A stretch of DNA of 64,000 nucleotides, taken from contig OX442320.1 of NCBI GenBank assembly GCA_949358305.1, positions 8,572,259 to 8,636,258 of the forward strand, written 5' to 3'. Within the stretch, counting starts at the first letter, position 1, and each line of letters begins with the position of its first letter. Below are positions 47,817 through 61,700 of the stretch, piece after piece. Source of the DNA: Strigamia acuminata. Its lineage: Eukaryota > Arthropoda > Chilopoda > Geophilomorpha > Linotaeniidae. Under the pieces are notes generated by a model that worked only from the letters and a program-made list of their open reading frames with translations, was not told the DNA's origin and ran no database searches. Both the position numbers and the translations under genes were made by a program.

Positions 47817-50800
47817 ATGGAGGAACAAGGTGTCGACATAATATCCTTACCGGATGATATCCGGGAAAAGCTCGCGGAGTTGGAACTGGAATTATCGGAA
47901 GGTAAAAATACCTCCACAATTATCATTATGTGCGCGATTTTTTAAGCCTTACGCAGTATAAAACACCATCCACACCGATCCCCCACCTTACTATCCACCC
48001 ACAACAACACTACGCCGCGCACGATGCTAATACCAATTGTTTGCGCGTAGCAAATGCAGTGCTGGGATAATAATGCGACCAATCGTAGTGTTTTTTCAAA
48101 AGCTTCATTTTCCCTTGATGGCAAAAGGATGCACAATAAATTGCACGCCAATTGATGGAGATACAAAATTTCCTGCTGTACCAGGTGTTGCAAATGGATT
48201 CTGTTTTGTTTTCAAGGATAAAAATTTATATTTTTTTAAAAATATTTATTTTTGAGAAGGGGGGGGGGGGGGGGGGGTATTGGGGGGTCGTTTTTTTTTG
48301 GTGTTTTTTTTTTTGGGTTAAAACCCTGTTGAGGAATTTGGGAATATCTTTAGACAAAGGGAGTTGGAAAATCCCTTTTTTGTTTCTTTGGATTTGTTTT
48401 TTTTATTTTTGCCAGGTGAAAGGGGCTTTTGTAAGTTCCAGGTGAGTCATTTCTTCGTATTCCTTGTGGGCAAATTCGAATTTTTTTTTTTATATATATA
48501 TATATTTTTTTGGTTAATTATTGTGATTATTATATTTATTATTACGGTTGGAAATGTGTTTTAATTATTTTGATTATTTTTTTTTTTTGGGATTTGATTG
48601 GCTCCCCCTTTGGATGGAATATGCAAGTCCCATTTGGATCGCTTCTGTCTATAAATTGTTGGTGAGATTTCAATCGAGACAGTGGAAAAAGCGAAATTAA
48701 TATTCTAATGGGTTTGAATAAATGGATAGGAGATCGACCGGTTAGTCGGTTACTTTACTTGTGAATGTACATGTTTTGGGCAGGTGGCCATTTTTTTTTT
48801 TTTTTAAATTTTTCGTAAGTTGCAATTAAATTCGAACCTTTTGCAGGGAAAATTAATCAATTTTTGACATTGAACGGTTGCAACATTCATTTTCATGCAC
48901 GGAGCATTAATGACGCTCAACAAAGGAGGAAAATTGTACACTTGGGTGTGAAAACAAGATATTTAATTCATCTGTACAATTTTTGCAAATTATATGCAGA
49001 AAAATGCATAATTTTAGCATAAATTGTCCATTTCTGTTTTAATTTGAGCAGAAATTGATCATTTTGTTTAAATTTCAGCAAAAAGTGACCATTTTGTGCA
49101 AATTTCAGCAAAAATAGACCATTTTTATGCTAATTTCAGCAAAAAGTGACCATTTTGTGCAAATTTCAGCAAAAATAGACCATTTTTATGCTAATTTCAG
49201 CAAAAATTGATCATTTTGTGCAAATTTAAGCAAAAATAGACCATTTCTATGCTAATTTCAGCAAAAATTGATTATTTCTATGCTAATTTCAGCAAAAATT
49301 GACCATTTCTATGCTAATTTCAGCAAAAATTGACCATTTCTATGCTAATTTCAGCAAAAATTGACCATTTCTATGTTAATTCCAACTAATATGGACAATT
49401 CTGTATTAATTTCAGCAAAAATTGATCATTTTGTGCAAATTTCAGCAAAATAAACCATTTTGTGCAAATTTCAGCAAAAATAGACCATTTCTATGCTAAT
49501 TTCAGCAAAAATTGATCATTTCTATGCTAATTTCAGCAAAAATAGACCATTTTTATGCTAATTTCAGCCAAAAATGATCATTTCTGTGCAAATTGAGTAA
49601 TTAATCAGTTTCATAAACGAAATTTAATTATTTCTTTTACTGTTATTAATGCAAAGTGACCTGAAAATGATTGCTCAAGTTCACTCTGAATTTTCTAGAC
49701 TGGTTTCCATCTAGAATTTAGCTTTTCCAAGCTTATTAGATTAAGTTTCACGCTTCTAGCACACATCATAGTAGCACTGCTTACCTATTTCTGTGGGCCA
49801 TCTAGCGCCAAATTGCGCAACTGTGACAATAGAATACAAATGTCGACACGCATCATTAAAAGCAATTATACACCAATTGTCGAGAAAGTAAACCCCTCAT
49901 AAAAATAATTCCAGTCACAACGAAGGTCCATTTCATACATTTAATAAAAAAAAATTAACATTTACTTCAAAAATGACTTTAATAAAAGGAAAAGGTTGAA
50001 CGAACTTGCCACCGGTGGGCGGCGAGTCCTCATTGGTTGCTCATTCCGGTTTCCCGTGGCAACCAACTGTGATCAGACAAGATGAGAATGTAGGTCTAGC
50101 AGATTTCCCACTTTTCGACCCAAATCCGTTGGACACAGCAGAGGAAATAGTTGTTTTTGCATGGAATTTACTCCTCACGTTCCTCAACTCGTTTGAACAT
50201 GTTTTGCCTACCAAGGCCTTCGCAGCCGATTCAAACGTCGTGTTTACCGCGCGACGATCCCGTGTGTTTGCTTTCGTTACGGAGAATTGGATCCTGCAAG
50301 GCGAACACGGTGAAAATATTAGGTAAAGTTTAAAAAAAAAATCGAAAGGGAAAAGAAGGTTATCTCGTGATCTTATCTAAGTATTTGGTTTGAGGAGATT
50401 TGGAAGGTCAATGTGGCGAATTTGGAAATTTGTTATCTCCACTTATGGTTGTTTACTCATTTTATCGCTAGATGGGGCGTTATTAGGAAGGCCAAAGATA
50501 CGCTTTGTTTATCTAGTAGGGATGGGTTGATAGGCGTAAAGGGAATGTGCATTAAGTTTTGGTAGGTTTTTTTTTTTAGTTTTAGGGCGGTTTTTATGTT
50601 TTAAGAAGTTGTTTGGAAATATTTCTTGGTATTTTTGTGTTTTATGTTGGTTTTGAAGGTGAAATGTGGAATAAATCTGAAAGGATTCTTGCATTTTGAA
50701 ATTTCGTTTGTATGGAAATATGATGGGAGGTTTAGGATTTTGATTTATTTATAGTGTGATTGTATTTTGATAGAAACAGGTTTTTGGTGGAATTCAAGGT

Positions 50801-53800
50801 TTCGAAATGAGAGGGTATTTTAGAGGATTCAATCTGCACATTTCCGGTAACGATTTTGATCAGTCCGTTCAGATTGGATTGAGATTTGCGATCATGTTGA
50901 GAAATAACATGCAAATCTATAGGAAAACGGTGACACCATCTGTATTTCAAAGTTGGCGTGAACTAGGGGTTAATTTTACTAAATACCCCGTTTTTAGCGA
51001 CGTTTATACGTGAAAAAAGACGGACGGACAGACAGAGCCGTTTCATTAGACTTTCTAAACATCAGGTTTAGAAGTCTAAAAGCGCGTTTTACATTCCAAG
51101 AAATACGGTGTTTTAATTGTATTAATGCCAGGGCCCCCGAGCGCCAGTTTTTAGGCTTAGAAATTGGACCGGTCACCTTGAAATTCCATTTATCACACGA
51201 GGAAATAAAAGGCACTTTGTTTTCTGCGGTGTATATTTATATTTCTATTTTCTATATACGTGTGCAACAAGCGAGGAAAGGAATTAATGAAGAAACATGA
51301 TGATGGGAACTCGGAATTTCTCAAGTATAGAGAAGAGAATAAAAGCGTGTAAACCGAGTAGCGTCTTAAGAGAGCAATTTTTCTGGTTTACGAACCACTC
51401 GAATTCTCTTAGCTCTTTTTTTTCCTGCCCGGACGAGTCCACGGGAAAAGGGAAACAAACGTGGACAGGAAGACCATGAGTGAGGGTCGTTCGTTCGTGA
51501 CTCACCCCGCAACTTGCCCAATGAAACGAGTCGCTTATTTAGCACTCTGATGTCGGTGCGTCGTCTTGAACGGAAGGGAGGGGTCTCAACAAGTGCCCAT
51601 TGCGACTCAACACGTTGTTTTAAGTGATGACGGCCAATTCGGCCACATTTGCTGACCAGCTGCGGGGTGCGCGGCCTTTTTCACTCAACGGTGAGTCCGA
51701 AACAACGAGGTCGGCGAGGGGAACTCGGTGGGGGTTGATTTCAAGGTTACAAATTGAAAAATTGGGCTTTAAATGGTTTATTTTGAGGTTTTTGCTTCTT
51801 AAAGGCGAGGAAAGTTAGTGCGAAGAAGAAGGTCGTGCAGGATGTTTATTTTGTGTTGGAATTGCATTTTTGGGGTTTAAATTTGTTTGTTTTTGTTTAT
51901 AATCGGACGTTGGACACTTGATAAGACTAATTATTAACAAATTTGATTTTTTTGAAGTTGTTTTTTGTCTTTTTTTTAAAAAAAAAAGGAATTTCGAGTG
52001 GTTTTTGGTTTGGAAATTGGAATTTTAGGACTAAATCCGGTAGGTTAACGTTGAAAAAAGGATGTGGTGTTCTGCAAGCGATGTATTTTGTTGAGTTAAT
52101 GCGAAAGGGGATATCGGTAATGAATTATTCAGTGTTTCCGATACACTTTTCTACATTTATTTGTTCTTTTTTGGATGTTGTTTGGTGGCGAATAATAGCA
52201 ACTTCCGTTTGGCATTCTTCGCATCTGCAGTTCGCTTTGGCAGCCATGTTGGACGGGCATGTGGCTTCAATTATTAACTAAGTAGCAGCGATGTTCCTTC
52301 GTGTTTTATTGGACAGTTTGGTCAATTTAAACCGACAGTTTTAAACGGTAAAGTTATCAACGTTGAAAATTTGTGTCAGAAGTGATTCAAACCCGATTTA
52401 ACGTTAATCGGAAGCGAATCTGCAGATAATTTCTGACCTATCTGCAGATAATTTCGCAAATAATATTTCTAATGGTGGAAACTGTTAAATTTAAAGATTG
52501 GATCGAGTTTGAGTGCTGATAAGCAAACACGCGGGTGGGAGAGATAAGAGGAGTGTGTATATACAACATATGGGGGCACAGCGGCACGCCATGTTGAATT
52601 TAAGTGGCGCCACTGCATGACAAAATGTTGTTTTAATTTTTATTAATACTAACGGCGCTGTTCGGTTCAATAAAATGGGGGTTTAATGAAGTAATTAGGT
52701 GAGTTTTTTTGTTGTTTGGCTAAATGATCAACCTTGTTGGTCGATTTTCGTGCGAAATTTGCATCCTTGTCCTTGCCGAAGGGACATTCACTCACTTCCT
52801 GTTCTTGCGATGTTGAGATCATCTGTCTGCGAGGGTGGAAACGAGTTTCAACTTGTGCGACATTTTCTTAATAACGTTTAATTTAATAATTTGTTGTTGT
52901 TTCAGGCGACATTACTCAGAAAGGATATGAGAAGAAACGAGCTCGTCTTTTGAACCCGTATTTGCCTCCTTCACAGTCACAAGGTGAGCATTTTTTCGTT
53001 TTATTTTAGTTTTAATTTTTTTTTTTTTTTTTTTTTTTTTTTCTCTAAAAATTTAAGGTACGGTTTTTTTGGGCGTTGAAAACGAGAAATGTTATATTTT
53101 TATTATGCAGACGAGGGCCAATGAACTGCCAAGAGAATTTAATGGAACGGGAAAGGGTAAAAACATTAGCAAGATGGAGGCGTGACAAGGACGTTGGTCG
53201 TTCATTGTTTGTAAATGCAATAAATCTGGTTTTTTATTGGAGAAATAGACAGCGGCCTACATATCGTTAGTTGATAACAAATTGGAGAAATTAAATTCAA
53301 CAATTTTTTACATTAACGTATTTTTTTTGGGATATTTTTTTTGTTACAGTAGAACGACGATTGTCCGAACTAATTCGGAAACATGGAGAGAAATTCCATT
53401 TCTTTCATTTAAATAACGAATTGTGGTTGTGACCCCCTTATTTAAACATAATTTAGCATTTACTCACATTTTTGGAGGTGGATACTTCACCTAAAAATGT
53501 TTATGACGCTTGAAAGTTTGATTTTTCGATCTAACCCTAACGTTCGAGGAAGCCATTTTGAATTTGGTTGTAAAAACCAAATCCCGGCATAAACTGGTTT
53601 TTGTGGTTTTTGGTGATGGTTTTTGACTGTTTTTGATGCCGTTCCGTTTATGAAAACGGTAAAAACCGTAAAAACTTTGAACACTCCTACTGTAAGACTC
53701 ACCCAATTTTATATGTGGGAAAAAGTGCGATTTAGAATCGAAGAAATGTGTATTTCCAGATGTATTAGTCAGAATTCTTTGAAATTAAGGTTCTTCGCAC

Positions 53801-56800
53801 AACGTTTGGATAATCGTCTATCTACTGTATTTTTTATTTACATCCTCGAAAATGGAAAGTAAATTAATAGGGAAAGGTTGTAATGATATGCACTTGTTCA
53901 CACAAATTGAATTTTAGTGTGAGAAAAAAATGTTTTTTTTCCTTCAAAAATGGGAACAAGAAAAAAACTTGTTGATTTAAATGAGCATTATATTAATGTT
54001 GAAGTGGTTTCCAGCTTTATTTATTATTCCCAGAGGTATTTTTACACGACATTTAAACTTTTAAAGCAACACGTTTTTTTCTTTTCCTTTTTTTTTCTTT
54101 TCTTATTTTAATTCAATACTGTTGGTTAAGCACCTAAAATGGTCATTGCTTGCTCTCCGTGGCTATTGAATCGCTGTAACACGCCGCAAGGTCATTACTA
54201 ATAGAGTAGCCAAGTGAATCTCCTTTATTGTGAGCGCTATTGTTGTGATGATGATTTTTCAGTGTCAGCATACTCTTTACACAATGGGAAAAATGCGGTT
54301 TGGGGAAGTAAAAATAGATTTTAGCGAGGAAAAGTTTATACATTTGTTTTGACAGTTGCGCGCACTGTTATTACTCTTATCAAATGTGTGTATATAATTT
54401 TTTTTTTTTTATTTATGATTGATTCATTATTTTTTTTATGTTTTAGTTCCGCCTGCAGGTTCAGCAAGTCCTTCAACTCGGGCTAAACGCAGAGCACACC
54501 GCAGGCTTACGAGAAACGAAAGCAGGTATCATTCAGGTGAGTAGGTGATTGTTTTTTGGGAGGATTGTGGGATTAATTTGGCGTTTGGGTTTGTAGAGGT
54601 GCGCCAGGAGGCGGTGCAGCAGGCTCTTGCCGCCATGAAGGACCGAGTTAAGCCTTCGGTGCCAATGCCGTCGAAGCGGACGTCGGTGATGGCCACGTCT
54701 CCTCAGAAGGAACGGCGAGAGTCGGGTAAGGAGTGGGGATTGTTTGGGAGTTGGTTTGGTTTTTGATTGTTTTTTGGTTTTTTTTAGATTCTAGTTCGGA
54801 TGAAGATAGTTTGTTGAATGAAGGATCTCACAGCACGCCGGAGAGGGATCGTGGACCACATCGGTTTTCACCGAGCGCCGTTTTGTCGGATTCGTCCAGC
54901 ACGAGTTCAGCGAGAGATACGCCGCCTCAACAACGACATCACAGGCATTTCAACGGGGAAGATAGATATGAAAGGCCGAGGGATATCATCACCAATTTGG
55001 CGGATGTGATGCAGAATCTTAGGCCATGTAAATAGAAAGTTAATTTAGTAATGAAAAGTGATTGAAAAGGAATGAAAAATTATGAAATATGACGAAAAGA
55101 TTATGAAAATTGATGGAAATTGACGGAAAAAGATGAAAAATTACAAAAAAAATTGAAAATTTATGAAAAACGATGAAAAATGACGTCAAAATTGTGAAAA
55201 ATTATGAAAAAGTTATGAAAATGTCGAAAAATTGATGAAAAATGAAGAAAAAAATTATGAAAATGTCGAAAAAATGATGAAAAATGAAGAAAAAAATTAT
55301 GAAAATGTCGAAAAAATGATGAAAAATGAAGAAAAAATTATGAAAATGTTGAAAAATTGATGAAAACTTTTACTTTTTTAAAGCTCCGACAGCGAGTCAA
55401 CCGCCCGATGTGACTAGCAATACGACATCACTGCGGAGCCGGACGCCAGCTGACCGAGTTAATCGATACAATCAATCACACCTGGGGTCTGTGAGAATTT
55501 CGCACAGTACAGCATCGGGAATGGACGACACGATGGGTTAGATCGATCGATTTGTTTGCCTTTACCAGATTTTCAAAATTTGTTTTCTCTATTTTCGTTT
55601 TGACTTGCAAAACAAACAGGAACCGGAAAGTGGAAAGTTTCAGCAAAAATCCAACAACTTCTCAACACCCTCAAGAGACCAAAACGCAAACCATTGCCAG
55701 AGTTTTACGTAGACGATGACGCGGAATTGGAACGTGAGTTTATTAGTAAGTTTTGCTACAAATTGTTATTTTTAAAATGAGTTTTTGTTTTTCTGTTATA
55801 TTAATCATTTTAGAATTAGCTAATCAGGTCGACCCGAACGCCCCCAAACCAGAAGGCAGCATAATGATACCGGCAGTCGGCGAACAACTCGTGGTAAGAA
55901 GCGTCCCTTACAAACTCCAAACCCCACCAATTAATTTTTTCCTCTAAAAAATCCAGATCCCGTCCGGTCTTCCGCGCAACCTGGAGTCGGCCATCCAACG
56001 CTACGGATCCGCCACGTACAAGGCGTCAGCGGCCACCGTGCTGGACGCGAACGGCAAATTGGGCTACACGCTCACCTACGGCAAATTGCTCAGCCGGAGT
56101 CAGAAAATTGCGTACGCATTGCTCACTAAAACGGCGCAGAAAGGCGAAGGAGTGCTCAAACCCGGAGACAGGGTTTGTTTTTGATTTGAGCGAGTAATTG
56201 GTTGGTTCTGATTGGTTTTTATGGTTTAGGTGGCGCTGGTGTATCCTAATAACGACCCAATTTCGTTCATGAGTGCATTTTATGGATGTTTAATGGCGGG
56301 AGTTGTTCCTGTGCCGATCGAAGTGCCTCTCACGCGAAGGGATGCGGGCTCGCAGCAAATCGGATTTTTGTTGGGGAGCTGCGGCGTTACTGTGGCGCTC
56401 ACGTCAGAGGTGTGTTTGAAGGGGTTGCCGAAGGGACCGACGGGGGAAGTGGTTTCTTTTAAAGGTTTGTGAGGTTTGGGGGTTTGTTTGGATGGTTCGT
56501 TTGATTTTGTTTGTGTTTTAGGGTGGCCGAAGCTCACGTGGTTTGTGACGGAGCATTTGGGGAAGGTTCCCAAGGAGTGGAATGCTCCGCCACGTTTGAC
56601 GGACGATACGCCCGCGTATATTGAGGTATTTGGCGCGGAGAGTGGAGTTTTTGGTTGTTTTTGTTTTTTTGGTTTTATTTTTTGGTTTTGTTTTTATTTT
56701 GGTTTCTTTAGAACATTCGCAAACCTGTACCTGGCCTTAACCAGGTACATTTTGAATTGATTTTAATTGTTTTTGTGATTTGTTTTGTTGAGTTTTTGTT

Positions 56801-58763
56801 CTAAAAATTAATAATCAATTGATGGTTTTTAATATTTTTGTTTTTGGATTTTTTTTTTTAGTATACTTCCGATAAGGATGGATCCGTGATGGGAGTTACA
56901 GTCACAAGGGCAGCCATGTTGTGTCACTGTCGTACTCTTACGAATACATGCAATTATACCGAAGGTTAGAGTTTTGTGAATTTAATTTAATTTTAATTTT
57001 AATTTTTAAATTTTTTTAGGAGAAATAATGGTGTGTGTGTTGGATTTTAAGAGGGAAGTAGGCTTATGGCACGCAATTCTCACTGTACGTTTAAAATCGT
57101 TTAGAGTACCGCTTTGAATTAACGCCGGGTGCCAATAGAGCGCAGGGGTCATAAAAATCACTAATTTTTTCAAAAAGTTGGTGATTTTTTGTACAAATAT
57201 TAGTGATTTTCTTGTAAAAATGTCTGATTTTTCAAATCGAATGAATAAATAAAAGCCCGGGCGTTTATTTGAAGCGGTATGGTAAATAATTGAATCGTTT
57301 CTTTATTAAAAAAACGTTGTGATTATTTTTGCAGAGCATATTCAACGGAATGCATGTCATATTCGTTCCTTACTCATTGATGAAAGTGAACCCATCGTCG
57401 TGGATGCAAATGATCACTAAATTCAAAGCGACGGTCGCAGTTGTGAAGTCGCGTGACCTCCACTGGGGTTTATTAGCGACCAAAGATCACAAAGACATTA
57501 ATCTGAATTCATTGCGCATGCTACTAGTCGCCGATGGTGCAAATCCTTGTAAGTGGATTAAATTTGTAATTTAAATGTAATTCGAAGGAACTAATTGAAA
57601 TTGCGCTCTCGCCAGGGTCGTTGTCTTCGTGCGATCAATTTCTGAGCGTCTTCCAAAGCAAGGGCCTTCGTCCTGATGCCATTTGTCCTTGTGCTAGCTC
57701 GTCCGAAGCTCTCACCGTCTCCATTCGCAGGTATAAACGTTTATAGACGCTTTATTACGAGTCTGTAATTGATGCTAATGGCTTCTTTTTCGGTGTGTGG
57801 TGGGGTTTGCGCTAAAGGGAGCTGAAGGGAAGGTACGCTCTCACGCTTTCGGCTTGTTCTTGCCTTGAATCGTTGGCAAATTGAAGGAAATTTGATTGAT
57901 TTTGGTTTTATTTGACAGACCTGGACGTACTGGAGCGAATGCCACTGGACGTGGAGTTCTTTCCATGGCTGGTTTGAGCTACGGCGTTGTGCGGGTCGAT
58001 CAAGAAAACAGTCTGACGTCACTCACACTTCAAGATTGCGGCCATGTGCTGCCTGGATGTGAGATTTTGGGATTTTGAGAGAAGATTTGGTTTTTATTGT
58101 GGATTTTGTTTGTTTTTGTTTGGTTTAGCCGTTATTGTTGTGGTGAAAATCGACGGTTCGCCTTGTTTGTGTAAAACCGACGAGGTGGGAGAGATTTGCG
58201 TGAGTTCGGGGGCCATGGGGTCCCAGTATTGGGGGCTTCAAGGGATGACGAATCACACGTTTAAAGTGCAGCCGATACACAGTGACGGACGAACTATTGG
58301 TGATCATATGTTCGTTAGGTCGGGACTTTTGGGCTTTCTTGGACCGGTGAGTTTGGGTTTTTGGCGGTGGAATGCGCGAGGTTTTTGTAATTTATTTGGT
58401 TTGTTTTTGTTTCAGGGTGGACTTGTTTTTATTTGTGGGAGTCGAGATGGTTTGATGCAAGTGAGTGGGAGGAAGCACAATACAGATGACATCATTGCCA
58501 CTGTCTTGGCCGTGGAACCGATGAAATTTATTTATAGAGGAAGGTAAGTTGAATTTTGTTTGTTTGAAGTTTTTGGGATTGATTTTTTGAGGATTTTGTT
58601 TTAGAATCGCCGTGTTTGCAATTAAAGTGTTGCGAGATGAACGAATTTGTGTAATAGCTGAACAAAGACCCGACTGCACCGAGGAAGAAGTAAGTGAAGT
58701 GGTAAATATTTTTTTTGCGTGTAAATAATCGTTTGGTTGGGTAAAATCGTGAGGTTTTTGTGT

Positions 58764-58797
<34 letters not shown>

Positions 58798-61700
58798 AGA
58801 GTTTTCAATGGATGAGTCGCGTGTTGCAAGCGGTTGACAGTATTCATCAAGTTGGCATTTACTGCCTCACCCTCGTCCCTCCAAATTACCTGCCGAAAGT
58901 AATTTTGAGAGAAAATGGCTTTGGGTTTACGTGGGTTTGAATTTGTTTGTTTGTTTTAGACTCCGTTGGGTGGGATTCATTTATCCGAAACGAAGCGCAA
59001 GTTTCTGGAAGGAAATCTTCACCCTGCAAACGTACTCATGTGTCCTCACACGTGCGTGACAAATCTGCCGAAACCTCGCGAAGTTCACCCTGATATCAGC
59101 CCGGCATCCGTCATGGTTGGCAACATGGTGCAAGGAGTCCGATTGGCTGCTGCTCAGGGACGCGAAATCGGCATGATAGACGACGAAAGCGATAATGCCA
59201 AGAAGGTTTTTTCATTTAAAATTGTTTATTTAGATTGGATGTTTTATTTATTTTGGGTATTTTACTTATTTTGGGTATTTTACTTATTTTGGGTATTTAT
59301 TTTATTTATTTTGGGTATTTTACTTATTTTGGGTATTTATTTTATTTATTTTGGGTATTTTACTTATTTTGGGTATTTTACTTATTTTGGGTATTTTACT
59401 TATTTTGGGTATTTTACTTATTTTGGGTATTTTACTTATTTTGGGTATTTTACTTATTTTGGGTATTTTACTTATTTTGGGTATTTTACTTATTTTGGGT
59501 ATTTTACTTATTTTGGGTATTTTACTTATTTTGGGTATTTTACTTATTTTGGGTATTTTACTTATTTTGGGTATTTATTTTGGGTATTTATTTTATTTAT
59601 TTTGGGTATTTATTTTATTTATTTTGGGTATTTTACTTACTTTGGGTATTTTACTTACTTTGGGTATTTTACTTATTTTGGGTATTTTACTTATTTTGGG
59701 TATTTTACTTATTTTGGGTATTTTACTTATTTATTTTGGGTATTTTACTTATTTTGGGTATTTATTTTATTTATTTTGGGTATTTTATGTATTTTGGGTA
59801 TTTATTTATTTTTATTTTTATTTCAGTTTCAATTTATTTCCGAAATTCTAAGATGGCGGTCTCAGACCACAGCTGATCATGTGATATTTTCTTTGTTAAA
59901 TTCGAAGGTTTGTGTTTGGATTTTGTTGTTTGTTTTTCGTTTTTGTGCTGAGATTTGTGTTTGTTTTCCAAGGGGGTGGTGACGACGACGTTAACCTGTT
60001 CTCAATTACATAAAAGGGCCGAGCGCGTCGGTTGTTTACTATTGGAGAAAGGAAAACTCAACACAGGTGATCACGTGGCGTTGATTTATCCGCCAGGTGT
60101 TGACCTCATCTGTGCCTTTTATGGATGTTTGTACGTCGGTAGGTTACAGGGAACGAAAAATTGAGTCGTTTTTAATTGATTTTAATGGCGCGAAATTTGA
60201 ATTGTAGGAGTGGTTCCTGTGACCATCAGGCCACCTCATCCTCAAAACTTGCACACCACGTTGCCGACGGTCCGAATGATTGTCGACATCAGCAAATCAG
60301 TGATGATTTTGTCGACTCAGAATGTAATTAAACTGCTAAAGTCCAAAGTGAGTGGTCGAAAATTGATGTGGAAAAGTGTTTTGATGGAGTTTTGTTGTAG
60401 GAAGCCAGCAACGTGGTGGACATTAAATCGTGGGTGCCCATTTTGGACACAGAGGACATGTCCAAGAAGAAGTTGACGAGCATTTACAGGGCGCCGACGC
60501 CCGAGATGATCGCGTATTTGGATTTCAGCGTGTCGACTACGGGCATGTTGGCCGGCATCAAAGTTTCGCATGCGGCCGCCACGTCTCTCTGCAAAAGCAT
60601 GAAGTTGGCGTGCGAACTTTATCCCTCTCGTCACATCACGCTCTGCCTGGATCCGTATTGCGGCTTGGGATTCGTTCTGTGGTGTTTGAGCAGCATTTAC
60701 TCGGGTCATCACTCGATTCTCATTCCGCCGTCGGAAGTGGAAGTGAATCCAGCTGTTTGGTTGTCAACTGTCAGCCAGTATAAAGGTTTGGGTGATTTAA
60801 TTTGAATTTAAAATGAATTTAAAATGGTTTTGTTTGATTTTTGTTAGTGAGAGATACGTTTTGTTCATACGGTGTGATGGAGTTGTGCACAAAACATCTC
60901 GGTCAATCGATTATGTCGCTAAAACAGCGAAATGTGAACTTAAATTGCGTACGGACATGCGTCGTCGTAGCTGAAGAACGACCACGGATTGCGCTGACCA
61001 CTTCGTTCTCGAAACTGTTCTCTTCGTTGGGTTTGTCACCGCGAGCTGTTAGTACCAGTTTCGGGTGTCGAGTCAATGTGGGGATTTGTTTACAAGTAAA
61101 AAAATATATTTGATTTAATTTAATTTGATTTGTAATTATTATTGTTGTTTTTTTTTAATTAGGGGGCTTCGAGTCCCGACCCGACGACTGTATTTGTGGA
61201 TATGAGGGCGTTGCGAAACGACCGAGTCACGCTGGTCGAACGCGGAAGTCCTCACAGTTTGTGCGTGATGGAATCGGGGAAATTGTTACCGGGTCTGAAA
61301 GTGATCATCGCAAACCCCGATACTAAAGGACAGTGTGGGGATTCGCATCTCGGTGAAGTACGTGAAAAATGAACACATTTTATGCTCGGGAATTGTGGTT
61401 TTTAAATTGTGATTTTTTGTTTCAGATTTGGGTTCAATCACCACACAGCGCAAGCGGTTATTTCACAGTCTACGGAGACGAGTCCGGCTATTCGGACCAC
61501 TTTAATGCTCGGCTAGTTACCGGTGACACCTCACAGGTGTACGCTCGAACAGGTTATTTAGGGTTTCTTAGACGAACAGAGGCAGTCCAGGCGGATGGAG
61601 GTGAGAATAAAAATAACGCAAATGAATAAATTAATTGTAAAAATGATTTTATGATCGATTTTAGAACTTCACGATGCAGTTTTTGTGGTTGGATCTTTGG

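Noticed and set aside
47942-48193. 83-codon minus ORF in DIP2 intron 1
   Set aside because: No recognisable domain and no splice context; overlaps an equally open plus frame.
58966-59982. 338-codon plus ORF with YFGYFTYFG repeats
   Set aside because: The start is a DIP2 exon; the rest is read-through of an intronic 20-bp minisatellite. Correct splicing joins DNAKK to FQFISEIL.
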